Of a stretch of DNA of 52,794 bases, positions 16,824-25,445 are shown in pieces (the stretch's first letter is position 1; each line of letters begins with the position of its first letter). The stretch spans positions 1 to 52,794 of the forward strand of contig PNNF01000017.1 of the NCBI GenBank assembly GCA_013824085.1, written 5' to 3'. Source of the DNA: Chlorobiaceae bacterium (GTDB lineage Bacteria; Bacteroidota; Ignavibacteria; Ignavibacteriales; Ignavibacteriaceae). Below the pieces are notes generated by a model. The model was not told where the DNA came from and searched no databases. It saw nothing but the letters and a program-made list of their open reading frames with translations. A program made the position numbers and the translations under genes.

Positions 16824-17984
16824 TTAAGTAGTTTTAGTACTTCTGGTAAACTTAATTAAATATGGAATAATTGAAGGATATCTTTTCGCAATGCCAAAAC
16901 CCAATTTTCGTGATTTTCTGTTTAAAATTATGCCTTGAATAATTTTTGCAGTAGAGAGTCTTTTATTAAATACATTTTCATATTGCTTTTTGTAATTCAA
17001 ATATATTTTATCACGATGAATTGTATCCAGATTATATGGTTTTATAACTTCATAGAGAAGTTTTGATGATTCCATTGCCATTCCAATTCCATCCCCTGCT
17101 AAGGGGGAAATAACACGAGCTGCATCACCTACCATAATAATTCCATTTTCGATTACTTTCCTGTATCCAAAATATATATTACCCGTCCCGTAAATATTTA
17201 CAGTTTTGATATATTCAATTGCCTCATTTGAAAAAACTGACTGAAAATGACTGTTTGATTTTATTACCTCAATTAATCTTTCGCGTGATGGAATTTTGGA
17301 GTGCTTCCGGTTTTCAAGAAAACAGACTGTCATATCAGTATCGCTTACTTGATTCATTCCACAATAAAGTTCATCACCAGTATAAATTCTAATCTCTTCA
17401 CTAAACGAACTTTCCAACAGATAAACAGGCAAATGAAATTTTACCCCATTTAAGTAAGACTTTTCATTAACAAATCCTCTCTTCAATTTTTTGTCTAATA
17501 TATTTTGTTTACCGTAAGCGGCGATCACTAACTTGGATTTGATATTTATAATTTGCCCTGAACTATCTTCAATTATAGAATCAAATTCAGATCCTGTTTT
17601 TATTGTAGATATGACCTCAGCAGGTTGGGCGACGTGTACATTTACTGATTTTGCTTTTTCCAATAATATAGAATCAAATACAGAACGTTTCATAGCATAA
17701 GCATCAAATTTTAGATCCGATTTTAATTCTTTTCCAGATGCATCAATAGCCCTGAATGAATTTAGCTTGTTAGGTTTCTGAGATATAAATTCATCAAAAG
17801 CCTTTACATCTTTCAAAATATCAATTACTTCTTTAGAAAGAAATTCACCGCACAAAGTTTCTCTGGGAAACGGTTTTTTCTCAACTAATGTAATATCAAA
17901 ACCTAACTTAGAGAGATATAATGCGGTTGTTGATCCAGCTGGCCCTCCTCCAATAATCAGGATTTCGGTTTCAAGGTTTTTCAT
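16824..17984 (-). CDS. FAD-dependent oxidoreductase, geranylgeranyl-reductase/PHBH type
   Basis: A 386-residue flavoprotein. The N-terminal dinucleotide fold has GGGPAGS (12-18) and VEKKPFPRETLCGE (34-47); the second FAD contact GDAARVISPLAGDG is at 286-299. This pattern is shared by geranylgeranyl reductase-like enzymes and aromatic hydroxylases. In type III PKS clusters such flavoproteins hydroxylate or reduce the aromatic or alkyl product. The substrate here is inferred, not known. The ATG overlaps the methyltransferase stop (ATGA). A cluster role is well supported by coupling to the PKS and methyltransferase. The last residues (TRSTKTT) are followed at once by the decayed GroES-like gene. 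Confidence 0.88.
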   Translation of the reverse strand: MKNLETEILIIGGGPAGSTTALYLSKLGFDITLVEKKPFPRETLCGEFLSKEVIDILKDVKAFDEFISQKPNKLNSFRAIDASGKELKSDLKFDAYAMKRSVFDSILLEKAKSVNVHVAQPAEVISTIKTGSEFDSIIEDSSGQIINIKSKLVIAAYGKQNILDKKLKRGFVNEKSYLNGVKFHLPVYLLESSFSEEIRIYTGDELYCGMNQVSDTDMTVCFLENRKHSKIPSRERLIEVIKSNSHFQSVFSNEAIEYIKTVNIYGTGNIYFGYRKVIENGIIMVGDAARVISPLAGDGIGMAMESSKLLYEVIKPYNLDTIHRDKIYLNYKKQYENVFNKRLSTAKIIQGIILNRKSRKLGFGIAKRYPSIIPYLIKFTRSTKTT

Positions 17985-18640
17985 TTTTTAATTACAATCA
18001 TCCATCTGAATGCCCACTTTTTTTTGATCACAATATTAGAAAAGCTTTCAGTTGAGAGGAGTTTAATTAATTCGGTTTTTGTAAATCCTCGCTTAACCGA
18101 AAGAGGCGCATCATTTTTTACCATCTCACTTTTAGAGAAGAGAAATGTGAGAGTTTTTATTCCCCACAATGCAAGAAAAGATCTTTGAAGATCGTTGATG
18201 ATAATCCCCTTCTTACATATTCTTAAAAACTCTTTGAGCAATATTTGAATCTGTTCTTCCGTAAAATGATGAAGAAAAAGTGCTGCATGAATAATATCAC
18301 AGCTTTCATTTTTGAATGGAAGATAGAATGCATCTGAATTAATTTTGCTTAATGAATTTTTAGTGCTTTTTAATGCGCGAAAGTTTTTATCGATTGAAAG
18401 TATTTTTAGATTACCAAATTTTCTTTTTGCTGCAATTAAATTATCTGAAGAACCTGAACCGATATCCAGAATATTTAATCCATGATTCTCAGTACCAATA
18501 AAATATTTTAATGCAGTTTTTGTTGTTGATATACCACCAAGATACTTGTTGATTACTTTCAATTCTTTTAAAGCCGCATCAATTCTTTCATCAAGAATTG
18601 AAAAATCATCCATTATTTCAGTTTCATAAGATCGATTCAT
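17981..18640 (-). CDS. Class I SAM-dependent methyltransferase of the PKS cassette
   Basis: 219 residues with SAM motif I ILDIGSGSSDN (57-67), an acidic strand end SIDKN about 20 residues later, ALFLHHF, and a C-terminal NDLQRSFLALWGIKTLTFLF...DAPLSVKRGFTKTEL segment typical of methyltransferases beside type III PKS genes. It probably O- or C-methylates the polyketide. The ATG follows the PKS stop directly (TAGATG) and its own stop overlaps the FAD oxidoreductase start, so the three are strictly coupled. The protein looks complete. Confidence 0.88.
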   Translation of the reverse strand: MNRSYETEIMDDFSILDERIDAALKELKVINKYLGGISTTKTALKYFIGTENHGLNILDIGSGSSDNLIAAKRKFGNLKILSIDKNFRALKSTKNSLSKINSDAFYLPFKNESCDIIHAALFLHHFTEEQIQILLKEFLRICKKGIIINDLQRSFLALWGIKTLTFLFSKSEMVKNDAPLSVKRGFTKTELIKLLSTESFSNIVIKKKWAFRWMIVIKK

Positions 18641-19726
18641 CTAAACCACTTTAAATACAACTAGCTCCATAGTTAAGCCGGGACCGAAAGCTATTGCACA
18701 TAAATAATCATCACTTTTTAGTTCAACATTTTCTAAAAAATTTTTAAGGACAAACAGAATAGAAACGGAAGAAAGATTCCCAAAATTTCGCAATACTTCG
18801 CGCGATGGCTTCAATTGCTCATCTGAAAGCGTAAGTCCATTCTGCAATGAATCTAAAATTGCTCTGCCACCTGGATGTAATGCCCAGTGCTTTATTTGCG
18901 AAATGTTCATTCCATTTTGCGCTAATATTTCCTTTGCTCTTGGTGTAGCAGAGTTTAATATTATTTTGGGGAGTTCTGATGAAAGCATCATTTCAAATCC
19001 GTTATTGCCAATTTTCCATCCCATAAACTTTGCTGAATCTTCAAACAGGAATGACTCTGCAAATTGTATTTCAAGTTTCCTTTTAGCAGGTAAAGTTTTT
19101 TTAGAAAAGAAGGCCGCAGCAGCACCATCAGAAAAAATCATATTTGCAAGAATATTATCGCGCGTTGGTTCTGTTTGAAGATGAAGACTGCAAAGTTCAA
19201 CTGAAATCATTAAAACATTTTCATTACTGTTTATTTTCATTGCCTCCCAAACAGAATTGACTCCCACTAAAGCAGCAGCACAACCCATAAAACCAATGTT
19301 AGTCCTTTTTACACTTGGCGAAATATTAAATTCTTTGATTAGTTCATAATCTAATCCGGGAGCAAAAAATCCAGTGCACGAAATAGTAATTAGTCTATCA
19401 ATACTGCTAAAATCTATTTCGTTCTTCTCTGCGAGCTCCTTTACAGCTTGTTTTGTTAAATGAATAGACCATTTTTCGTATTCAGTCATTCGGGTTTTGG
19501 TATCGGGAGAAAAATGCACTCCATCCTTTGTAAATAATTTATCTAATGCATTTTCTTCACCATCTTTTATAACAAAAAAACGATGATCAATACCTGATTG
19601 ATTTGCAGCCATATCGATCATTCTGCTTATTGCGGCTGTTCCTGCCATACGATTTTTTAGTTCATTTGCAGCATAACTTTGTGCAACTTTAAAGGGCGGA
19701 GACGCTGTTGCAATATCTATTAACAT
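18641..19726 (-). CDS. Type III polyketide synthase (chalcone/stilbene synthase family)
   Basis: A 361-residue homodimeric ketosynthase. The catalytic triad is intact: Cys117 in ISCTGFFAPG, His284 in WALHPGGRAIL and Asn317 in FGNLSS. Other family blocks are MGCAAALVG, SDGAAAAFF and the end AFGPGLTMEL. It condenses malonyl-CoA units on an acyl-CoA starter to give pyrones, resorcinols or phloroglucinols. The open frame reaches a TTG at 19786, but ATG 19726 has AGAGGA just upstream and gives the usual N-terminus. It heads a three-gene coupled operon bounded by direct repeats, which points to acquisition as a unit. Confidence 0.93.
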   Translation of the reverse strand: MLIDIATASPPFKVAQSYAANELKNRMAGTAAISRMIDMAANQSGIDHRFFVIKDGEENALDKLFTKDGVHFSPDTKTRMTEYEKWSIHLTKQAVKELAEKNEIDFSSIDRLITISCTGFFAPGLDYELIKEFNISPSVKRTNIGFMGCAAALVGVNSVWEAMKINSNENVLMISVELCSLHLQTEPTRDNILANMIFSDGAAAAFFSKKTLPAKRKLEIQFAESFLFEDSAKFMGWKIGNNGFEMMLSSELPKIILNSATPRAKEILAQNGMNISQIKHWALHPGGRAILDSLQNGLTLSDEQLKPSREVLRNFGNLSSVSILFVLKNFLENVELKSDDYLCAIAFGPGLTMELVVFKVV

Positions 19727-19829
19727 ATTTCCTCTGTTTAGTTTACTTAATAACATGAAGAATTGAAGATTCGTTTCAAATTTCAATTTACTTGTATAAA
19801 TTTGATTAGATATTTTTATAAAGAGTTAA

Positions 19830-19843
19830 ATAAGCAAATTCAT
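19830..19843 (-). pseudogene. First 14 nt of comF, orphaned
   Basis: ATGAATTTGCTTAT here is identical to the comF start at 16130-16143, then the sequence diverges and a stop follows at once (MNLLI-stop). It marks where comF began before the cassette separated it from the VWA gene. Confidence 0.8.
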
Positions 19844-20072
19844 AATAATTAAAGCATTCCTTCGCGCTTTCTTAAGAACCATTCAAGCGAAAAAAATAAT
19901 ATTATAAAAAATAATATCCACTCATTCCTACTCAGATAAATTTCCTTCGACTCAATTTTTTCTTTAACACCTTTTTGATTTAAGGATTTTACTATTTCAA
20001 AAATTTCTGAATACTGATCATTGTAGAAAAATTTTCCTTCCGATAAACTTGCTAATTGAAGCATCAATTCTG
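19830..20072. repeat. Right direct repeat flanking the type III PKS cassette
   Basis: Counterpart of 16130-16372. This copy is continuous with the full-length VWA gene (its last 75 codons), followed by the 5-bp gap and 14 nt of comF. Confidence 0.9.
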
Positions 20073-21987
20073 AGTTAAGTGTTTTATCAATCAACTCAAT
20101 TTCAACGTCGCCAATATTAAATCTACCTTCATCTCTTCCAATTTCATTATTCAGATAAACTGCTGAACCCGAAAAAGAAAAATCGCCCGGAGTGCGTGGA
20201 TTATAAATGCCTCTATAAATTCCATTTCCGATATGAGTAAGAAAAATTTCATCCTCTACATTTTTTGATTTTACTCTTACCTTAACTTCAGCATTTGCAA
20301 TTGCGTTAAAACTTTCATCAAACACATCTGCGAAAAATTCTACTGACTCACCAAGCGAATAAAATTTTTGTGAAGTTCTTATCGAAACTTGCTCTTTTTC
20401 TACTGAAGCATTTAGCCACTTCACAGAATTTAAAATAAAATTGTCAAACAACTCTAAGCGTGATGGAGCTTTTTGCAATTTCCATTTCCAAATGTCTGAA
20501 CTTAAAACAGCGACTGATCGTTTGCTTCCAAGTTTTCTCGAAACAATTAAAGGCGAATTAATCAAGACATTATTGATTTTTAGAGATGCCAACACTTGAG
20601 TTTCTGGCTTTGGAATAAAATTAAAATTTGGTCTCAACGTCGGAGGAAGCGAATTCCATTCAGTAACCGTGCCCGCTTTCATCATTGGATTTGCAGCTTG
20701 TTCACTTGATACATTTGGTTGCACCTCACTAATACCAAAATTTTGATTCGAAATTTCAAACGGCATTTCGCTTCTTAAGTAATTAAATTTTTGAATATCA
20801 AGACTTGAACCGACAAGAATGAAAAAAGGTTTTGAATTATTTTCAATCTCATTTTTTATTAAATCAAGTAGTTCATCAGAGGCAACAGCAGTTGGGAAAT
20901 GAATCAAAAAAATAATGTCTGCAGAGTCAATTGCTTTTTTAGAAAATGAATTGTTTAAAAATCTGTTCGGCGCAATTTGAACAATCTGATCAACAACTAT
21001 GTTCGTATCAAGCGCTAAAGAATTTTTAATGAAAACTAAATCAGTTGAAGGAGTTCCTCCAACAAGTAGAACTTTTATTTTATTGCTTAATACATCAATG
21101 AAAAAACTTTTGTTATTATTCTCCTTTGAAAATTCTCCCGCTAATTCTTCAACTTGAATTGAAAGTTTTTTTTCTCCCTTGCTCTTTGGTTCATATGTGA
21201 ATTCAACATTCTGAAAATTCTGTTCAAGAGTAAAAATTTTATTTTCAACAAGAATATTTTCTTCAAATAATGATGCTCGGATTTGCTTTCCTGAATAACC
21301 TTTGTTCAATATCGACGCGCTTATTGTGGTTGTAGTTCCTGCATAAATTATTTCATTATAGAAAATAGTTGAGATACTCACATCATTTCTCTTTGATGAA
21401 TCTCCTAATCCAATTGTAAAAATGGGAGCAGTCATATTGTCAGCAAGATAAAGTGGAGTGCTTCCATCAGTAATGACGCCGTCGCTTAATAAAATTATTG
21501 ATGAGATATTTTTTTCAAATTTGTCAAGCGAACTAAATGTATTGAACAAATTAGTTCGAGTTTCTGAAAATGTAATTTTGGCGAGAGAATCTTTTGAAAT
21601 CGATTTTATCTCTTTACCAAAAATGTAGAACTCAGAGTTCGCAGTTAGATTATTTTGCTCAAGCTCATCCAAAAATTTATTTGTAATCTCAATTCTATTA
21701 AATCCCTCATTAATATTCATCGACTTTGAGTTATCAATTAAAACAATATTGACGGGCTTAAGTGAAATAGCGCGTTCAAAATTTATTTTTGGATCAAAGA
21801 TTAAAAATAAAATAAGGAGTAGAGCAATTGCTCGAAAAAAAATTAAGAGAAACTTAAATGATTTGCTGACAATCGGGATAGTATATTTATAAATAAAAAA
21901 AGTATAAACACCAATGAGTGCGACTAAGCTGATTAGCCAAAACCAATTAATATTAAAATGAACCGAAAAGTTATCGTATCCAAACAT
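19849..21987 (-). CDS. Membrane-anchored von Willebrand factor A protein
   Basis: 712 residues. Two N-terminal transmembrane helices (about 14-33 and 44-64) precede a VWA domain with MIDAS motif D85-N-S87-K-S89 (LIDNSKSM), SSIILLSDGVITDG and IFTIGLGD. A CARDB/Ig-like region (about 210-300), a glutamine-amidotransferase-like fold with KVLLVGGTPSTDLVF (about 310-450), another beta domain, and one C-terminal helix (FFIILFFSLEWFL) follow. The layout matches large BatA-type VWA proteins common in Bacteroidota; function unknown, perhaps envelope sensing or assembly. The ATG overlaps the surE stop (TAATG). A second copy of the last 75 codons lies at 16.15-16.40 kb. Confidence 0.85.
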   Translation of the reverse strand: MFGYDNFSVHFNINWFWLISLVALIGVYTFFIYKYTIPIVSKSFKFLLIFFRAIALLLILFLIFDPKINFERAISLKPVNIVLIDNSKSMNINEGFNRIEITNKFLDELEQNNLTANSEFYIFGKEIKSISKDSLAKITFSETRTNLFNTFSSLDKFEKNISSIILLSDGVITDGSTPLYLADNMTAPIFTIGLGDSSKRNDVSISTIFYNEIIYAGTTTTISASILNKGYSGKQIRASLFEENILVENKIFTLEQNFQNVEFTYEPKSKGEKKLSIQVEELAGEFSKENNNKSFFIDVLSNKIKVLLVGGTPSTDLVFIKNSLALDTNIVVDQIVQIAPNRFLNNSFSKKAIDSADIIFLIHFPTAVASDELLDLIKNEIENNSKPFFILVGSSLDIQKFNYLRSEMPFEISNQNFGISEVQPNVSSEQAANPMMKAGTVTEWNSLPPTLRPNFNFIPKPETQVLASLKINNVLINSPLIVSRKLGSKRSVAVLSSDIWKWKLQKAPSRLELFDNFILNSVKWLNASVEKEQVSIRTSQKFYSLGESVEFFADVFDESFNAIANAEVKVRVKSKNVEDEIFLTHIGNGIYRGIYNPRTPGDFSFSGSAVYLNNEIGRDEGRFNIGDVEIELIDKTLNSELMLQLASLSEGKFFYNDQYSEIFEIVKSLNQKGVKEKIESKEIYLSRNEWILFFIILFFSLEWFLRKREGML

Positions 21988-22760
21988 TAAGGATTAAGTT
22001 TTATATTTTCAATTTTCCAATTATTCATTACATCATAAGTTTCGTAGTCAGTCAAATCAAAATGAACTGGGGTTACGGAGATGTAATTATTTTTCACAGC
22101 AAATTGATCAAATGTGAGATCATGATCCAAGTCAATAAAATTTCCAGTAAGCCAATAGTATTCTTTTCCATAAGGATCAATTCGTTTCTCGTAAACGTCA
22201 TCCCACTTAGATCTACCTTGTTTGGTGAGCATCACTCCTTTAATAAATTCTGCTGCTACATCTGGAATATTTATATTTAAGAGAGTCCCTTTTTTTAGTC
22301 CATTCTTATAAACTTCATCAACAATTTTTTTTGCAAAATTTCCTGCTTCAAGAAATCGTGTGCAATTATGACTCGTCAATGAAATTGCGATTGCAGGAAA
22401 ATCCATAATCGCAGCTTCACGTGCCGCTGAGACTGTTCCCGAATAAACAATATTTGTCGCAGTGTTCGAGCCGTGATTAATTCCTGACACAACTAAGTCC
22501 GGCGGCTCAGGCATAATATTTCTGATTCCCATCTTTACACAATCAGCAGGAGTTCCATCAACTCCATAGCCAAACAACTTTCCATTTTTGTTTACTTCCA
22601 CTACTCGCAATGGAACTTTCATTGTAATAGCATGACCAACTGCACTCTGTTCATACAAGGGTGCAACAACTGTAACGTCTCCAATTTCTTTTAGAGCGTT
22701 CACTAAAAAATTAATTCCTTGTGAATAAATTCCATCATCATTACTTACTAGAATACGCAA
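21987..22760 (-). CDS. surE: 5'/3'-nucleotidase SurE
   Basis: A 257-residue metal-dependent phosphatase acting on nucleoside monophosphates and short polyphosphates. Metal site SNDDG (6-10), DLVVSGINHGSNTATNIVYSGTVSAAREA with the metal ligand Asn, and GTPADCVKMG are all typical. The start is TTG at 22760 after AAGGTG; the next Met is deep inside the family N-terminus MRILVSNDDGI, so TTG is needed. It is the first gene of the ancestral surE-VWA-comF transcript, with a TATATTTGCA box 20-29 bp upstream. Confidence 0.95.
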   Translation of the reverse strand: MRILVSNDDGIYSQGINFLVNALKEIGDVTVVAPLYEQSAVGHAITMKVPLRVVEVNKNGKLFGYGVDGTPADCVKMGIRNIMPEPPDLVVSGINHGSNTATNIVYSGTVSAAREAAIMDFPAIAISLTSHNCTRFLEAGNFAKKIVDEVYKNGLKKGTLLNINIPDVAAEFIKGVMLTKQGRSKWDDVYEKRIDPYGKEYYWLTGNFIDLDHDLTFDQFAVKNNYISVTPVHFDLTDYETYDVMNNWKIENIKLNP

Positions 22761-22779
22761 GATTTCACCTTTTTTTTAG

Positions 22780-22789
22780 TGCAAATATA
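22780..22789 (-). promoter_or_regulatory. Candidate -7/-10 box for surE
   Basis: TATATTTGCA on the minus strand, 20 bp before the TTG start of surE. It is identical to the box at 6201-6210 in front of hrcA and fits TAnnTTTG. No clear -33 element is seen. Confidence 0.35.
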
Positions 22790-22886
22790 CACCAACGGAA
22801 CTTTATGTAGATTAAGAAAATAAAATTTTTGTAAAAAACGATTGATGCATTTATTAAATTATTCTCTTAATAATAAATCAGTTTTA

Positions 22887-23621
22887 ATGGTAGTTTTAAA
22901 GAGTTCACTTTTAGAAAAATTTCCCGAGTTAAGTTTCGGCTTTTCAACTTTGGTAGAAAAAGAATTGAGTCCGCCTTATAATTTTAATCTCTCTTTGTCA
23001 GTAGATGATGATTCATCACGAGTTAAAAATAATAGAGAAAAATTTTATAATTATTTTGGGCTACAAACCTCAGATGTGGCAACACAATTGCAAGTTCATG
23101 GTAATCGAGTACAAATTGTTTCAACCGCTGGTGACAAGGGCGAAAGCGATGGAATGATTACCAACAAAAAAAATTTAGGAATTGTTATTAGCTCGGCTGA
23201 TTGTCCCGCAATTTTTATTTATGATGCTAAGAATAGAATTATTTCCGGAACTCATTCGGGTTGGCAAGGAACAAGGAAAAAAATTTTATTAGAAACTTTA
23301 ACTTTAATGAAGAGTAATTTTAATTCAGTAGCATCCAATCTTTTCGCTTATATTTCGCCTTCAATTTGTCAACTTTCGTATGAGGTTGGAGCTGAAGTCG
23401 CAACTCAGTTTCCTAAAAAATATCTTGTGAATAAACGCGTCTCTTTTTTTCTTGATTTGACTCAAATCAATTATGATTTTATGACTGAATTTGGAATACC
23501 AAAAAATAATATTCAAAAATCTGAGCTTTGTTCTTACAGTATGAAAAATTTTTTACATTCATACAGAAGAGGCGGTTTGCATTCTGGCAGAGCACTTGGA
23601 TTAATTTTCTTAAAAGGTTAA
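22887..23621 (+). CDS. pgeF: Peptidoglycan editing factor / purine nucleoside phosphorylase, YfiH (laccase-domain) family
   Basis: A cytosolic zinc protein of about 244 residues. The conserved site ligands are visible: His in LQVHGNRV, Cys in SSADCPAIFIYD and His in GTHSGWQGTRK; the end SYRRGGLHSGRALGLIFL is typical. Members were called multicopper polyphenol oxidases, then shown to act as adenosine/purine phosphorylases, and E. coli YfiH corrects UDP-MurNAc peptide errors. The frame extends to TTG 22842; I chose ATG 22887 because LKSSLLEKFPELSFGFST aligns with the normal N-terminus. It is divergent from surE and 3 bp before the EamA gene. Confidence 0.9.
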   Translation: MVVLKSSLLEKFPELSFGFSTLVEKELSPPYNFNLSLSVDDDSSRVKNNREKFYNYFGLQTSDVATQLQVHGNRVQIVSTAGDKGESDGMITNKKNLGIVISSADCPAIFIYDAKNRIISGTHSGWQGTRKKILLETLTLMKSNFNSVASNLFAYISPSICQLSYEVGAEVATQFPKKYLVNKRVSFFLDLTQINYDFMTEFGIPKNNIQKSELCSYSMKNFLHSYRRGGLHSGRALGLIFLKG

Positions 23622-23624
23622 ACA

Positions 23625-24530
23625 TTGAATTCAAATTTCAAATTAGGTTCTGCTTACATTTTAATCTGTTTGATTTGGGGATCTACTTGGCTCGCTATTC
23701 GTCTTGGGCTTGATTCACTTACGCCCTTTATTGGTGCGGGTTCAAGGTTCTTAATCGCGGTTTTAGTTTTTTATTTAATAATGAAAATAAAAAAATTACA
23801 GTTGCAAACAGATAAAGAATCTATAAAATTATATATTCAACTCGGATTTTTTTCTTATCTAATTCCGTTTGGTTTAGTTTATTGGGGACAACAATATGTT
23901 GCATCTGGATTGGCTTCAGTAATTTTTGGAATTTTTCCATTTTTCATTTTGATAAATTCTAAATTCAGATTGCCCAATGAAAATATCGGATTGCTCAGAG
24001 TAATTGGGATGATAATCGCTTTCTGCGGAATTGTAATTATTTTTATTGAAGGGTTTTATAAAGATTTTAGTTTTAGTGTCTATGGAGAATTAGCAATTCT
24101 TTTGAGTGCGATGATGCAAGCTTATACAGCTGTTTCGATTAAAAAACATGGACATCATTTAAATCCTTGGACTATGAATCTTTTGCCAATGTTGATTGGC
24201 GGAGTTGGAATGTTACTTATTGGATTTATTTTTGAAGATACTTCTAAATTAATTTTTGATGAAAAAGCAATCCTCTCTGTTCTTTATTTAGGAGTTTTCG
24301 GAAGTGTGGTTACGTTCACTGCTTATTATTGGCTGATGAAAAAAATAAACGTAATTCTACTTTCTCTCGTTGCTTTCATCACTCCAATTATTGCTATATT
24401 TTTGGGAGTTATTTTTTTGAATGAACAACTTGAGATGAAACATATTATCGGAAGTGTTTTTGTTTTGGCGGGATTATTAATCGCTAATGTAATGCAGTTT
24501 AAAAAAGATTTTTCAAAACCCAAAAATTGA
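23625..24530 (+). CDS. EamA-family (drug/metabolite) transporter
   Basis: A 301-residue inner membrane protein with ten predicted helices in two EamA repeats. The first repeat opens with YILICLIWGSTWLAIRLGLDSLTPFIGAGSRF, a strong family signature; the second starts near LAILLSAMMQAYTAVSIKKHG. It probably exports a metabolite or amino acid, substrate unknown. TTG start at 23625, 3 bp after pgeF, so the two are cotranscribed. A Lys-rich tail faces the cytosol. Confidence 0.88.
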   Translation: MNSNFKLGSAYILICLIWGSTWLAIRLGLDSLTPFIGAGSRFLIAVLVFYLIMKIKKLQLQTDKESIKLYIQLGFFSYLIPFGLVYWGQQYVASGLASVIFGIFPFFILINSKFRLPNENIGLLRVIGMIIAFCGIVIIFIEGFYKDFSFSVYGELAILLSAMMQAYTAVSIKKHGHHLNPWTMNLLPMLIGGVGMLLIGFIFEDTSKLIFDEKAILSVLYLGVFGSVVTFTAYYWLMKKINVILLSLVAFITPIIAIFLGVIFLNEQLEMKHIIGSVFVLAGLLIANVMQFKKDFSKPKN

Positions 24531-24536
24531 GATTGT

Positions 24537-24917
24537 ATGACAAATATTATTAGAATAAAAAAAGCTTCTTTTTATGGCTATCACGGAGTTTTTAAGCAAG
24601 AACAAAATGTTGGCGGAAAGTTTGAAGCTGATGTCGATTTATACACCGATTTTTCAAATGTTTCTGAATTTGATAACTTAAAAAATACAATCGATTATGA
24701 AAAAGTTTATTCACTCATTCTTTCGATTTCAGTTAGTCAAAAATTTTATTTGATAGAAACTTTAACGAATAAAATTGTCGATGAATTATTTTTTCATTTT
24801 GAAAAAATTGATAAGATTGCATTACGAGTAAGAAAAAATAATCCTCCAATTGGAGGAGTAGTTGATTCTGTAGAAGTTGAAGTGATAAAAACGCGTGAGG
24901 AATATTTAAGGAAGTAG
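24537..24917 (+). CDS. folB: Dihydroneopterin aldolase
   Basis: A 126-residue folate enzyme cleaving 7,8-dihydroneopterin to 6-hydroxymethyl-dihydropterin and glycolaldehyde. Motifs: KKASFYGYHGVFKQEQNVGG with catalytic E22, TIDYEKVY, LIETLTNKIVD, and the C-terminal VRKNNPPIGGVVDSVEVEV with the catalytic Lys. The stop is followed directly by the folK ATG (TAGATG). folB and folK encode consecutive steps, so their coupling is expected. Confidence 0.94.
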   Translation: MTNIIRIKKASFYGYHGVFKQEQNVGGKFEADVDLYTDFSNVSEFDNLKNTIDYEKVYSLILSISVSQKFYLIETLTNKIVDELFFHFEKIDKIALRVRKNNPPIGGVVDSVEVEVIKTREEYLRK

Positions 24918-25445
24918 ATGAAGAACGTTGTTTTTCTTGGCTTAGGTTCAAATATTGAAGATCGTTTTGAGTATATTAATAGAGCAGTTTTGTTGTTTGA
25001 TGAAGCGAAAAATTGTGCGCTTGAAAAATATAGTTCTGTTTATGAATCAAAACCATTTGGCAAATCAGATCAAAATAATTTCTTAAATGCGGTTATCAAA
25101 ATAAAGACAGATCTTAGTGTCGAAGATTTATTGATTTTTGTAAAAGAGAATGAAAAAAAACTCGGAAGAATAAGACGAGAAAAATGGGATTCACGTGAAA
25201 TAGATATCGATATTTTATTTTACAATGATCTGATATTTAGGAGCGAAGAATTAATAATTCCGCATCCATCTATTCAGCAACGTGATTTTGTATTAATTCC
25301 GTTGTGTGAAATAGAATCAGAACTTATTCATCCAGTTTTAGAAAATAAAATTTGTGATATTAGAGTATCAGAAAAAGAAAATTATGTTATTAATAAATTT
25401 CCAAAAAAAATTATAACAAATAAACATGTCAGTACAAGAAAATAG
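24918..25445 (+). CDS. folK: 2-amino-4-hydroxy-6-hydroxymethyldihydropteridine pyrophosphokinase
   Basis: 175 residues. It transfers pyrophosphate from ATP to 6-hydroxymethyl-dihydropterin. HPPK signatures: FLGLGSNIEDR (6-16), YESKPFGKSDQNNFLNAVI, and RREKWDSREIDIDILFYND with the Mg-binding DIDID. It ends IPHPSIQQRDFVLIPLCEI plus a short variable tail. The last 20 bp overlap the start of the deoxynucleoside kinase gene in another frame. Confidence 0.94.
   Translation: MKNVVFLGLGSNIEDRFEYINRAVLLFDEAKNCALEKYSSVYESKPFGKSDQNNFLNAVIKIKTDLSVEDLLIFVKENEKKLGRIRREKWDSREIDIDILFYNDLIFRSEELIIPHPSIQQRDFVLIPLCEIESELIHPVLENKICDIRVSEKENYVINKFPKKIITNKHVSTRK

Noticed and set aside
16400-19850. Insertion sequence or integrase at the edges of the PKS cassette
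   Set aside because: No transposase or recombinase frame and no terminal inverted repeats were found; only the junction-derived direct repeats are present.
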